NCBI GenBank assembly: GCA_002255575.1
Contig: NCAT01000013.1
Span: 1 to 64,000, forward strand
DNA: 64,000 nt
Direction of reading: 5' to 3'
From: Acidocella sp. 20-57-95
Lineage (GTDB): Bacteria; Pseudomonadota; Alphaproteobacteria; Acetobacterales; Acetobacteraceae
The notes under the pieces are model-generated. The model was not told the DNA's origin. It ran no database searches and saw nothing but the letters and a program-made list of their open reading frames with translations. Made by a program: the position numbers and the translations under genes. Below are positions 54,323 through 63,310 of this stretch, piece after piece (position 1 is the first letter of the stretch; every line of letters starts with the position of its first letter).

Positions 54323-55024
54323 ATGGTTCGGTTTGACGATGTGGGGCTGAAATATCGTCGTGCTCAGGGCAAAAGCCCGGTTGAGTCGCTGGATATTCTG
54401 CGCTCAGTGTCATTTGAAATTCCACAAGGTGGGTTTCGTTGGCTGACCGGGGCTTCGGGGGCGGGCAAGACCACTTTGCTGAAGCTGATGTATCTGGCGG
54501 CGCATCCGAGCCAAGGAAAGATCGAGATTTTGGGCGTGGATGCGGCGAAATTGCCGGTGCGGGAGGCAGCGTTGCTGCGGCGGCGCATTGGGGTGGTGTT
54601 TCAGGATTTCCGGTTGCTGGGGCATTTGTCGGCCTATGACAATGTGGCGCTGCCGATGCGTCTGGCGCGCCGCAGTGAGGCGCAGGTGAAGTCTGACGTC
54701 ACAGAGCTGCTGCATTGGGTGGGGTTAAGCGGCAAGCTGGACCGCAAGCCGGCGGAGCTATCCGGCGGGGAGCAGCAGCGTATTTCGATTGCGCGCGCGG
54801 TGGTGAACCGGCCAAAGTTGTTCTTGGCCGATGAGCCGACGGGCAATTTGGATGATTTGCAGGCTGACCGGCTGATGATGCTGATCACTGGACTGAACAA
54901 GATGGGCACAACGGTGGTGGTGGCCACCCATAATCAGCGGCTGGTGAAGGATTACCCTGCCCCGCGGCTGGAAATTGCGCATGGCACGCTGGCCTTTGAC
55001 GAAGCTTTGGTGTGGGCTGGCTGA
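54323..55024 (+). CDS. ftsE: cell division ATP-binding protein FtsE
   Basis: This encodes 233 residues. ABC ATPase motifs are Walker A TGASGAGKTTLLKLM, signature LSGGEQQRISIARAV, Walker B LFLADEPTGNLDDLQ and the switch His in VVATHNQRLV. With FtsX it couples septal wall hydrolysis to division. The ATG at 54323 is used; upstream sequence in frame is not protein-like. ftsX follows after two bases. Confidence 0.95.
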   Translation: MVRFDDVGLKYRRAQGKSPVESLDILRSVSFEIPQGGFRWLTGASGAGKTTLLKLMYLAAHPSQGKIEILGVDAAKLPVREAALLRRRIGVVFQDFRLLGHLSAYDNVALPMRLARRSEAQVKSDVTELLHWVGLSGKLDRKPAELSGGEQQRISIARAVVNRPKLFLADEPTGNLDDLQADRLMMLITGLNKMGTTVVVATHNQRLVKDYPAPRLEIAHGTLAFDEALVWAG

Positions 55025-55026
55025 GG

Positions 55027-55917
55027 ATGGCCAAGAAAATTGATCATTTAGGGCTGCGCTCGGCGATGGCGGACCGCTTGCTGCCGGTGCTGGTGGCGGC
55101 GATGAGTTTTCTGGCGGCATTGGCAGTTGCGGGCACGTTGGCGGCATCGTCCTTGGCGGGGCAATGGAACCAGAATACTGGTGCGGACTTAACCGTGCAG
55201 GTGCCGGACCCTGGTGACCAGGCGGTGGCAAGCGCTGAGACGCGATTGCAGGCGGTGTTTAGTGTGTTGGCGAAGTCACCAGGCGTGAATGCGCCGCACG
55301 TGCTGACCGCAGATGAGGTGAATAATCTGTTGCGGCCTTGGCTGGGCCAGGATGCCGGGCAGTTGGGGCTGCCGGTGCCGGCGGTGATTACGGCGCAATG
55401 GTCTGGGGCGGGGGCGCCTGATGCTCTGCGGGCTGCGTTGGATGCGGTGGCACCGGGCACGCTGGCGGAAACCGGCACGCATTGGGCTGAACGTGTGGCG
55501 GCCTTGACGGCCAGCTTGCAGGCGTCGGCATTATCGGTGTTGCTGATCGTGACTTTGGTGGCGTCGGCGGTGGTGGCGGTGGCAACCCGCGCCGGGCTGG
55601 CGCAAGGGCGCGATGCGATTGAGATTATTCATGGGTTGGGGACGTTGGATTCCGATATTGCCGGGCGGTTCGCCGCGCGGGTGACGATGCAGACCGCGTT
55701 CGGGGCGGTATTGGGTACGTTATGCGCGCTGCCGGTATTGTTCTGGCTGGCGTCTTTGGCGCTGCCATTTACCGGTGTGACGGCGGATATGACGCGCGCG
55801 GCTTCCTTACCGCCAGTGCTCTGGGTGGTGTTGCCGAGCATTCCGGTATTGGCGGCCTGCATTGGCTGGGTGACCACCCAGTTTACCGTGCGCGGTTGGT
55901 TACGGCGACTGAGCTGA
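55027..55917 (+). CDS. ftsX: cell division protein FtsX
   Basis: This encodes 296 residues with four membrane helices around a large periplasmic loop (VQVPDPGDQAVASAETRLQA on). The C-terminal permease half has RDAIEIIHGLGTLDSDIAGR, typical of FtsX-like permeases. It partners FtsE. The stop codon overlaps the start of the following gene (TGATG). Confidence 0.9.
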   Translation: MAKKIDHLGLRSAMADRLLPVLVAAMSFLAALAVAGTLAASSLAGQWNQNTGADLTVQVPDPGDQAVASAETRLQAVFSVLAKSPGVNAPHVLTADEVNNLLRPWLGQDAGQLGLPVPAVITAQWSGAGAPDALRAALDAVAPGTLAETGTHWAERVAALTASLQASALSVLLIVTLVASAVVAVATRAGLAQGRDAIEIIHGLGTLDSDIAGRFAARVTMQTAFGAVLGTLCALPVLFWLASLALPFTGVTADMTRAASLPPVLWVVLPSIPVLAACIGWVTTQFTVRGWLRRLS

Positions 55918-56564
55918 TGGCGCGGCGGCGGCATTACCGGCGGCGGCATGGCTCGGCGTGGGGTTGGGTGGCGCGCTGGGCCGGGCGGGCGTTGCTGGTT
56001 CTGGCAGGGCTATGGCTGGTGGGGCTGCTGGCATTTACCGTTTGGGTGTGGCGTGCCGCGCCGCCAGAGAAATTACCCCATACTGATGGGATTGTGGCGC
56101 TGACCGGCGGGGATGACCGGGTAAGTGCCGCCCTTGGCCTGCTGGCGGATAAGGCGGCCCCTTTGCTGCTGATTTCAGGCGCCGGGCGGGGCACGTATTT
56201 GGGTGATTTCACTGCCGATGATACGGCGGCAGCCACCCATTATGCCAGCGCCATCACGCTGGGACATAAAGCTGCCAGCACGCGCGGCAATGCGGTTGAG
56301 GTGGCGGCTTGGGTACAGCGCTTTAATCTTCATTCCCTGCTGATTGTGACGGCGGACTACCATATGCCGCGGGCGATGCGCGTGCTCGCGGAAAGCTTGC
56401 CGCATGTGGTGCTGGTGGCGTACCCGGTACGGCCGCCGGCCATGCACCATATGTTCGCCTTCAGTACCTGGCGTTTGCTGGCGGGCGAATATAGCAAATA
56501 TCTGGTGGTGCGTTCCGGCCTGGATGTCTGGCTGGGGGTGGGGCTGGGCAGCGGGATTAAATGA
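55917..56564 (+). CDS. YdcF-like (DUF218) envelope protein
   Basis: This encodes 215 residues starting MARRRHYRRRHGSAWG. One membrane helix (LLVLAGLWLVGLLAFTVWVW) precedes a DUF218 domain: HTDGIVALTGGDDRVSAALG, LLLISGAGRGTYLGDF, LGHKAASTRGNAVEVAAWVQ and LIVTADYHMPRAMRVLAESL. Family members are linked to envelope or vancomycin-resistance functions without a clear reaction. It is coupled to ftsX and plsC by overlapping codons. Confidence 0.86.
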   Translation: MARRRHYRRRHGSAWGWVARWAGRALLVLAGLWLVGLLAFTVWVWRAAPPEKLPHTDGIVALTGGDDRVSAALGLLADKAAPLLLISGAGRGTYLGDFTADDTAAATHYASAITLGHKAASTRGNAVEVAAWVQRFNLHSLLIVTADYHMPRAMRVLAESLPHVVLVAYPVRPPAMHHMFAFSTWRLLAGEYSKYLVVRSGLDVWLGVGLGSGIK

Positions 56565-57304
56565 TTATTTTACGGTCGGCTTTGTTTAATATTGTGATGT
56601 ATGGCAGCGGCGCAGTGCTGAGCCTGTATGGCCATGCGATCTGGCGGATTTGGCCGGAGCGGGTGCTGGGTGCTGGCATCATGTGGGCGAAATTCACGCT
56701 GGGCGCGCTGCGGGTTATCTGCGGGACCGAGATTGAGTTGATTGGGCGGGAGAATTTGCCGCAGGAAGGGCCGGTGGTGATCGCCGCCCAGCATCAATCG
56801 GCGTTCGATACGATGGTCTGGCTGCTGCTGCTGGCCAAACCGGTTTACGTGCTCAAGCAGGAATTGCTCAAACAGCCTTTGATGGGCGCGCTGATGGTGC
56901 CGGCCGGGTTTATTCCGGTGGACCGGGATGGCGGGGCGGCGGCGATCCGGCAGTTGGTGAAAGATAGCCGCAAGGCGGCGGCGGCGGGCAAACAGATTGT
57001 GATTTTCCCCGAAGGTACGCGGGTGCCGCCCGGTGAGCGGGTGGCGCTGCTGCCGGGCGTGGTGGCGATGGCCAATGCGCTGAACCTGCCAGTGGTACCG
57101 GCGGCGACCGATTCCGGGCGGTACTGGGGCCGCAACGCCTTTCGGAAATATCCGGGGCAGCTGAAGATTAAAATTTATCCCGCCGTTCCGGCGGGGGCAG
57201 GGCGGGCTGAAATCATCAGCCGGCTGAATGTGTGTTTTTACCAGCTGGGTGTGGATAAGTCTGTGGATTCGGCTTCGCCGGAGTTTGTAAATCAGTTAAA
57301 GTAA
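56561..57304 (+). CDS. plsC: 1-acyl-sn-glycerol-3-phosphate acyltransferase
   Basis: This encodes 247 residues. The acyltransferase motifs are AAQHQSAFDTMVW (H-x4-D catalytic pair), GFIPVDRDGGAAA and IFPEGTRVPPGE (glycerol-3-phosphate binding). It makes phosphatidic acid in the inner membrane. It overlaps the YdcF-like gene by four bases, ending the ftsEX operon. Confidence 0.93.
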   Translation: MIILRSALFNIVMYGSGAVLSLYGHAIWRIWPERVLGAGIMWAKFTLGALRVICGTEIELIGRENLPQEGPVVIAAQHQSAFDTMVWLLLLAKPVYVLKQELLKQPLMGALMVPAGFIPVDRDGGAAAIRQLVKDSRKAAAAGKQIVIFPEGTRVPPGERVALLPGVVAMANALNLPVVPAATDSGRYWGRNAFRKYPGQLKIKIYPAVPAGAGRAEIISRLNVCFYQLGVDKSVDSASPEFVNQLK

Positions 57305-57471
57305 ATTTTATAACCATATGATATACATAATAAATATAGTTTTTTATACTGTGGAATAGATGTTGTTTTAGGTCTGGGGATGAAATGCTGTGGCGGACCC
57401 GGCGGTAGGATTTCTGACAGTTGTTGTTGACTTTGCTGATAGGTGGGATTACCCCGCGCGGCACCCTGTAT

Positions 57472-57546
57472 GGCGGCGTAGCTCAGTGGTAGAGCAGGGG
57501 AATCATAATCCCTTGGTCGGCAGTTCAAATCTGTCCGTCGCTACAA
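57472..57546 (+). tRNA. tRNA-Met (elongator, anticodon CAT)
   Basis: GGCGGCG (57472-57478) pairs with CGTCGCT; the D arm is GCTCAGTGGTAGAGC, the anticodon loop AATCATAA is closed by GGGGA/TCCCT, and the T arm is GGCAG-TTCAAAT-CTGTC. The first acceptor end is followed by CAA, not CCA. An 18-bp tandem duplication then repeats the 3' end and does end in CCA (57562-57564). The tRNA either gets CCA added by enzyme or is processed from the longer form. The CAT anticodon with this acceptor fits elongator Met rather than Ile2. Confidence 0.9.
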
Positions 57547-57561
57547 ATCTGTCCGTCGCTA
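57526..57561. repeat. 18-bp tandem duplication of the tRNA-Met 3' end
   Basis: CAAATCTGTCCGTCGCTA occurs at 57526-57543 and again at 57544-57561, covering the T-loop, T-stem and acceptor 3' strand. The second copy is followed by the CCA that the first copy lacks. Confidence 0.95.
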
Positions 57562-57572
57562 CCAGGTGGCAA

Positions 57573-57587
57573 GTTCGTTTGACGAAC
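57573..57587 (+). terminator. small hairpin downstream of tRNA-Met
   Basis: GTTCGT-TTG-ACGAAC is followed by an AT-rich run (ATTTCATTCTATT). It may terminate the tRNA transcript; the stem is only six pairs. The rest of the low-GC gap to 57719 shows no gene. Confidence 0.4.
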
Positions 57588-57719
57588 ATTTCATTCTATT
57601 AAATTATTGCTTAGCATCGTGCATTACCTGGAAATTTATTGCATTTTCAGATAGCTGTATTTTTTTTAAGAATTGCCGGTTAAGCTGGCGTCAATGCTGA
57701 TATTTGGGGCCTTTGGAAG

Positions 57720-59420
57720 ATGGATAACGTGACCGGGGTGTTTGGGTTGCCCGTGCCGAGCGTAGCGCCGGTCAGCGTTGAGGATGAAGATATCAACATC
57801 ATTGCGGCCTCCGGCCTGTTCAATGAAGAATGGTATATTCGTGAAAATCCGGATGTGGCGCGTTCGGGCATCAACCCGCTGGTGCATTATGTGCGCCATG
57901 GGGCGGCCGAGGGGCGTGCGCCGTTCCAAGGTTTCAATGCGGTGCGTTACCTTGCCAATGTAGAAGTGAATGGCCGGGTTAATCGCAACCCGTTGGCGCA
58001 TTACATCCTGCACGGCAGCCCGGAAGATATGTTGCTGAAGGGGCTGCTGACGAAATTTTCAATCAAGTCGGTCAAGCAGGCGATGGACCGGCTGGCAGCA
58101 TTACCGATCTTTAGTCTGGATGATTATCTAACGCTGAACCAGGATATTAAGCCGACCGGCGGTAATATGGATGTGGACCCGCTGAACCATGCGGTGGTGT
58201 ATGGCTTTCCGGAAGGCCGCACGGTGTTCATGAAAACCACGGTGGCGCGCGTGATGGGCGCGGTGGCCGCCAAGCCGTTTCCGCCGCTGGTGATGCCGGC
58301 GCCGTTAGATGTGCCGCCGCCGGTACCGGTCGTGACGGGGGCGGCTAAATCACGCAAGCGCAAGGGCGATGTGGCAGCACCGGCGTTGCCAGCCGCCCCG
58401 GTGGCGGCAACGCTGCCAGTGCTGCCGCGCATTGGGGTGTTTTATAATCGTGCCGGTAACGCTTTCATTCGCGAAATTGCCGAGGATATTGTGCAAAGCC
58501 TGCATGGTGCCGGGCAGGACGCTGTGCTGCTGGATGAGACCTGGCCGCAGGAAGAGCGTCCTGAATTAAATATTTTTGTAGCCCCGCATGAGTTTTTCCA
58601 CATCGGGGCGGGCCGCGCCTGGGCGCATGATGAGGTGTTGAAATCAGCCTTCCTCTACACCACCGAACAGCCGCAGACTTTGTGGTTTGAGCGGGCGATG
58701 CCGTTTGTTTTGATGTCGCGCGGGGTTATCGATATCGCTTGGCAGGTGGCGGAGATTTTTGCGACAACAGGGATTCCGACGCGATTTTTCAACCCGAATG
58801 TGGCGCCCCGTACGGCTTGGCTGGAAGAGGCCGACATGAAGCACCCGCTGGTGCGGGTGTTGCCCAAGGCGGCGCAGGCGCGTGAGGTGCCGAAATTACG
58901 GATTGCCGAGCGCCTGATTGATGTTTCGTTCTTTGGGACGGAATCTGAGCACCGGGAGAAATTCTTTACCAAGAATGCCGGATTCTTCGCCGATTACGAG
59001 GCGTTTTTATATTATCGCAAGGTGGAAAGCCCGCTTTTGGCCAAGGGGTCACACGCCGCCTTGGCGCGTCTGGCCGGCCATGTGGCGGCCCATTCCAAGC
59101 TGATGTTGAATATCCATACGGATAATAACGGGTTTTTTGAATGGCACCGGATTGTGAAGCTGGGGATGGTGAGCGGCGCCGTGGTGGTCTCGGAGCCATG
59201 CCCGCCGCACCCGTTATTTAAACCCGGCGTGCATTATATGGAAGAATCCGGACGCCATATTCTGAATCTGGTGGAATGGTTGGTGCGCAGCCCGGATGGC
59301 CAGGCGAAGGCGCAGGCGATTCAGGATAATGCTGATAAAATCGTCTCTAATCCGGCGTTGGCCTTGGATAATATTCATGGTTTACTGAGGTTTTTAGATG
59401 AGCATCGGGTGCGGGCATGA
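57720..59420 (+). CDS. glycosyltransferase-like protein with N-terminal WYL-type repeats
   Basis: This encodes 566 residues. The N-terminus (about 25-165) holds three copies of a short repeat of the type F-x-E-x-W-Y-x3-N-P-D-V-A ... N-P-L-x-H-Y-x3-G-x2-E-G-R, clearest in LFNEEWYIRENPDVARSG. A Pro/Ala linker follows (180-235), then a domain from PRIGVFYNRAGNAFIREIAE that resembles CgeB/GT1-type glycosyltransferases, ending LMLNIHTDNNGFFEWHRIVK and LGMVSGAVVVSEPCPPHPLF. Donor and acceptor are unknown. The ATG at 57720 sits one base after a GGAAG, so a GTG nine bases later may be the real start. It overlaps the next GT gene by four bases. Confidence 0.75.
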   Translation: MDNVTGVFGLPVPSVAPVSVEDEDINIIAASGLFNEEWYIRENPDVARSGINPLVHYVRHGAAEGRAPFQGFNAVRYLANVEVNGRVNRNPLAHYILHGSPEDMLLKGLLTKFSIKSVKQAMDRLAALPIFSLDDYLTLNQDIKPTGGNMDVDPLNHAVVYGFPEGRTVFMKTTVARVMGAVAAKPFPPLVMPAPLDVPPPVPVVTGAAKSRKRKGDVAAPALPAAPVAATLPVLPRIGVFYNRAGNAFIREIAEDIVQSLHGAGQDAVLLDETWPQEERPELNIFVAPHEFFHIGAGRAWAHDEVLKSAFLYTTEQPQTLWFERAMPFVLMSRGVIDIAWQVAEIFATTGIPTRFFNPNVAPRTAWLEEADMKHPLVRVLPKAAQAREVPKLRIAERLIDVSFFGTESEHREKFFTKNAGFFADYEAFLYYRKVESPLLAKGSHAALARLAGHVAAHSKLMLNIHTDNNGFFEWHRIVKLGMVSGAVVVSEPCPPHPLFKPGVHYMEESGRHILNLVEWLVRSPDGQAKAQAIQDNADKIVSNPALALDNIHGLLRFLDEHRVRA

Positions 59421-60292
59421 AAAATCTCAGTAAACCCTGGGCGTTACAGCCGGTTGTGGCGTTTGCAGCGCGGCAAGACGGCCCGGTGCCGGCTGATTTG
59501 GTTTCGGTCTGCGTGACAGTGTTTAATTATGAGCGTTATCTGGATGATTGTTTGAATTCGATTGCCGCACAGACGCACCAGAATTTGGATGTGGTGATTG
59601 TGGATGATAAGTCTGACAAGGATGATTCACTCACGGCGGCGGTGACCTGGGCGGCGGAAAATGCTGCACGGTTCTACCGGATTAGCGTGCTGAGCCATCC
59701 GCGCAACCAAGGCCCGGCAGCGGCGCGCAATAGCGCTTTTACGCACGCGCTGGGTGAGAGCGTGTTTATTATTGATGCCGATAACGAGATTTATCCGCGC
59801 TGTATTGCCCGGCTTTATGCGGCCCTGCAGGATAGCGGGTTTGATGCCACGTATAGCCAGCTTGAATATTATGGCGACGAGCGCAAAATCGGCTCGGCTG
59901 ATATTTGGGATGCGGCCGTGATTGCCAAGGAAAATTATGTCGACGTGATGGCGCTGATCAAAAAGGCGGCATGGCAGCAGGTGGATGGATTTTGCCATAT
60001 TGAGGAAGGCTGGGAGGATTATGATTTCTGGCTGAAATTTATCGATGCCGGGCTGGAGCCGGGCTACGTGCCGGAAATTCTTAGCCGCTACCGCGTGCAT
60101 GGCAAAAGCCGCACCCGTACCGATGCGTATGCAGCCCATGAACAATTGCGCGCGATTATGGCGTACCGGCATCCGGTCGAGCCCATGGCGAGCCAAGCAG
60201 TCGAGCCAGCGGCGAGCCAGATAGTCGAGCCAGCGGCGAGCCAGCGCGCCGCGCCGGTGGTGAACGACCTTACCATCAAGGTGGCAAGCTAG
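59417..60292 (+). CDS. family 2 glycosyltransferase
   Basis: This encodes 291 residues. The GT-A domain has VSVCVTVFNYERYLDDCLNS, VVIVDDKSDKDDS and the D-x-D motif in VFIIDADNEIYPRCIARLYA, then EEGWEDYDFWLKFIDAGLEP with the ED catalytic region and SRYRVHGKS. The C-terminus carries three eight-residue repeats (VEPMASQA, VEPAASQI, VEPAASQR) coded by a 24-bp tandem repeat at 60176-60247. Middle gene of the three-gene glycosyltransferase cluster. Confidence 0.88.
   Translation: MKNLSKPWALQPVVAFAARQDGPVPADLVSVCVTVFNYERYLDDCLNSIAAQTHQNLDVVIVDDKSDKDDSLTAAVTWAAENAARFYRISVLSHPRNQGPAAARNSAFTHALGESVFIIDADNEIYPRCIARLYAALQDSGFDATYSQLEYYGDERKIGSADIWDAAVIAKENYVDVMALIKKAAWQQVDGFCHIEEGWEDYDFWLKFIDAGLEPGYVPEILSRYRVHGKSRTRTDAYAAHEQLRAIMAYRHPVEPMASQAVEPAASQIVEPAASQRAAPVVNDLTIKVAS
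60176..60247 (+). repeat. 24-bp in-frame tandem repeat, three copies
   Basis: Units begin GTCGAGCC at 60176, 60200 and 60224 and encode V-E-P-[MA]-A-S-Q-x near the C-terminus of the GT2 protein. The length is a multiple of three, so copy-number change would keep the frame. Confidence 0.9.
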
Positions 60293-60354
60293 TTTGCACG
60301 CTGCTACCGCATGTCGCGCCGGTGATGCGTTGGTGAGTTTCGGGGGCCGGTCTG

Positions 60355-63300
60355 ATGCCTGATAGCGCCCAGGCCCTCCAGAGCGCACGCTGGGCGGAAT
60401 TTGATGCCGCTTGGTACCGCGCCCAGCACCCGGACCTGGAAAGCCGCATGGCGGCTTTTGGCATTGCAGATGTTGCCATGTTCTACCAACAGGTTGGGCA
60501 AAAGCAGCGGCATTCACCGAACCCGTATTTCGATGAAGCCTGGTATTTGCAAACCTATCAGGACGCGGCCGATTTGGTGGCGGGCGGGGCGTTTGAGAGT
60601 GGGTTCGCGCATTACTGTGCGGTGGGTTACGCTGACCGTGCGCCGCACTGGTTGTTCTCAGAAGCCTATTATCTGTTGGGCAATACCGATATTACCCGCA
60701 CCCGCTTGGATGAAGCTGGGTTTTTGAACCCGTACGCGCATTATCTGGCGCATGGTGATGCCGAATTCCGCGCCGGACATTTGTTTTTTGACCCGGCTTT
60801 ATATGCCGCCGCCAAGCCGGACGCCAAATTCAAGACCGGCCCCTTTGGGGATTTTGTGACCGATGGCTGCAAAGCGGGATCGGAGATAAAGCTTTCAAGC
60901 TATTTTGACCCGCTCTGGTATTTGCAAACCTACCCGCATGTGGCCGATGAAATTGCGGCGGGCTTATGGGTCTGCGCGTTACAGCATTATTTGTATAATA
61001 AAACGCCGCGTCTGTTTGACCCGAACCCGTATTTCTCGGAAGAATTTTACGCCAGTGTGCATGTTGATGTGGTCGAGCCACTGGAGCGCGGGCAGTTTCG
61101 CAATGCGTTTGATCATTTTATTCAATTTGGCGTGTTTGAATGCCGCAAGCCGAATGCGCAGATTGATCTGGCCAGCTACTTCCGCAGCGTGGAGGTGCAG
61201 GCTGATATTCAGAACGGGCTGTGCCGCGATGTGTTTTCGCATTACGTGCGCGGGTTGGAGCGGGGCGTTTCATACCAGAGCGATGTTGAGATTAGTGAGG
61301 TCACATCGAAAGCCTTGTTTGCTGCACGGGCACGCGCGCTAAGGCCGCTATTTGCGCGCCAGCCGATTGATTTCACGCTGCGCGGTGAGCCTGCGGTCAG
61401 TGTTATTATGGTGATGTTCAACCAGCTTGATCTCACCTTGAATGCGCTGGATTCCTTGCGCCGCAATTTCACCGGCGATATTGATTTGATATTGGTGGAT
61501 TCTGGCTCTGCTGATGAGTCGCGCTTCATTCACCGCTATGTGCTGGGCCACAAAATTGTGCGCTTTGGCCGCAATGTGGGGTTTGTGGAAGCCTGCAATG
61601 CCGGGCTGGCCAATGTGGCGGCACCGGTGACATTGTTCATGAATAATGATGTGCTGCTGGAACGCGGCGCGATTGCGGCAGTGCTGAACCGGCTGAGCTC
61701 TGCTGATAATATTGGGGCGGTGGGCGGCAAGGTTGTTCGTACCAATGGCAGGTTGCAGGAAGCTGGTTGTGTTATTTGGCGCGACGGTGCGACCGAGGGT
61801 TATTTACGGGACGCTGACCCGAATGTGCCGGAAGCAAATTTTGTGCGCGATGTGGATTTTTGCTCTGGTGTGTTTCTGGCGGTACGCAGTGATTTGCTGA
61901 AAACCCTGGGCGGGTTCGACGTACTTTATAAGCCGGCGTATTTTGAGGAAACCGATTTATGTATCCGGCTGCACCAGGCCGGCTACCGGGTGGTGTATGA
62001 TCCCGCGATTATGATTACGCATCAGGAATATTCATCGGGCGATCCTGCGATTGCATTGGCGATGATGGCGCAGAACCAGCCGAAGTTTCGGAAGAAAAAT
62101 CAGGAATATTTGCGCACCAAATATCCGCGCCACCCGGATTTGTTGGCCAATGCGCGCTCGCCGAAAACTGGCGGCTACCGGATATTATTGATCGAGGACC
62201 GGATTCCGCTGCGGGCCTTGGGGTCGGGGTTTACCCGCTCGAATGACATTATCCGCACCATGGCCGAGCTTGGGCACCAAGTGACAGTGTTCCCGATTTA
62301 TCAGCCGATCGAGACGATGTTGAATATATATCGGGAATTTCCTGATACGGTCGAGATTATTCACGACCGCGAGCTGAAGGACCTGGCCGCGTTCCTCAAG
62401 CAGCGCAGTGGCTATTTTGACGTGCTATGGATCGCCCGGACCCATAATGCCGAGCGGCTATTGGATATATTGATGGCGGCATCAGCGCATTTGCCGATTA
62501 ACCGGATTGTGCTGGATACTGAAGCGGTGGCGGCGGCCAGGCTGGCGGAGCGCGATGCCATATTGGGGAACACCCCGGCATCGAGCTTGGAGAAGGCGGT
62601 GCAGAAGGAGCTTGCCAGCGCCTATTTCTGCCAGAAGATCATTGCGGTAAACCAGATGGATGCTGATATCATCAAGCAATCCGGCTTTGAGGATGTTAGC
62701 ATTCTGGGCCATGTGCGTCCCCTCACCCCGACGCCAAAGCCGTTTGATGAGCGTCATGGGATGTTGTTCGTGGGGGCGATCCACGACCAGGAGTCGCCAA
62801 ACCTGGATGGTTTGGAATGGTTCGTCAGCGAGGTTTTGCCGCTATTGCACGGGCAGTTGCCCGATGATGTGAGCTTCACCATCGCCGGCTATGTGAACCG
62901 GCGGATTGATTTGAGCGGCTTTGGCAAAGCCCGGCGGGTCAGGCTGCGCGGGCCGGTGGATGACCTAACGCCGCTTTACAATAATCACCGGATTTTTGTG
63001 GCCCCGACGCGCTTTGCCGGTGGTATTCCGTTTAAATTACACGAGGCGGCGTCTCATGGTTTGCCGATTGTGGCAGCTACCTTGCTATGCCGGCAGGTGG
63101 GCTGGCGCGGTGATGTGGAGCTGCTATCGGGCAATGTGCGGGATCCCGCGCAATTTGCGACGCAGATTATGAAGCTCTACACCGACAAGGTGATGTGGGA
63201 GCAGATGCGCGCCAATGCGCTAGCCAGGTTGGCGCAGGAAAACAGCCCGGAATTTTACCGCAACGCGGTGAGCGGTATTTTAACCGAAATTTGCAGCTAG
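60355..63300 (+). CDS. large bifunctional glycosyltransferase (GT2 plus GT4) with N-terminal repeats
   Basis: This encodes 981 residues. About six repeats of the WYL type fill residues 10-305 (FDAAWYRAQHPDLESR, FDEAWYLQTYQDAADL, FDPLWYLQTYPHVADE among them). A GT2 domain spans about 340-565: VSVIMVMFNQLDLTLNALDS, LILVDSGSADES, FMNNDVLLERGAIAAVL (N-N-D metal motif) and FDVLYKPAYFEETDLCIRLH. A C-terminal GT4-like domain (about 605-975) has RILLIEDRIPLRALGSGFTR and the donor-site stretch FVAPTRFAGGIPFKLHEAAS. It would add two different sugars to a surface glycan. It lies 62 bases after the GT2 gene on the same strand. Confidence 0.85.
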   Translation: MPDSAQALQSARWAEFDAAWYRAQHPDLESRMAAFGIADVAMFYQQVGQKQRHSPNPYFDEAWYLQTYQDAADLVAGGAFESGFAHYCAVGYADRAPHWLFSEAYYLLGNTDITRTRLDEAGFLNPYAHYLAHGDAEFRAGHLFFDPALYAAAKPDAKFKTGPFGDFVTDGCKAGSEIKLSSYFDPLWYLQTYPHVADEIAAGLWVCALQHYLYNKTPRLFDPNPYFSEEFYASVHVDVVEPLERGQFRNAFDHFIQFGVFECRKPNAQIDLASYFRSVEVQADIQNGLCRDVFSHYVRGLERGVSYQSDVEISEVTSKALFAARARALRPLFARQPIDFTLRGEPAVSVIMVMFNQLDLTLNALDSLRRNFTGDIDLILVDSGSADESRFIHRYVLGHKIVRFGRNVGFVEACNAGLANVAAPVTLFMNNDVLLERGAIAAVLNRLSSADNIGAVGGKVVRTNGRLQEAGCVIWRDGATEGYLRDADPNVPEANFVRDVDFCSGVFLAVRSDLLKTLGGFDVLYKPAYFEETDLCIRLHQAGYRVVYDPAIMITHQEYSSGDPAIALAMMAQNQPKFRKKNQEYLRTKYPRHPDLLANARSPKTGGYRILLIEDRIPLRALGSGFTRSNDIIRTMAELGHQVTVFPIYQPIETMLNIYREFPDTVEIIHDRELKDLAAFLKQRSGYFDVLWIARTHNAERLLDILMAASAHLPINRIVLDTEAVAAARLAERDAILGNTPASSLEKAVQKELASAYFCQKIIAVNQMDADIIKQSGFEDVSILGHVRPLTPTPKPFDERHGMLFVGAIHDQESPNLDGLEWFVSEVLPLLHGQLPDDVSFTIAGYVNRRIDLSGFGKARRVRLRGPVDDLTPLYNNHRIFVAPTRFAGGIPFKLHEAASHGLPIVAATLLCRQVGWRGDVELLSGNVRDPAQFATQIMKLYTDKVMWEQMRANALARLAQENSPEFYRNAVSGILTEICS

Positions 63301-63310
63301 GTATTCCGGC

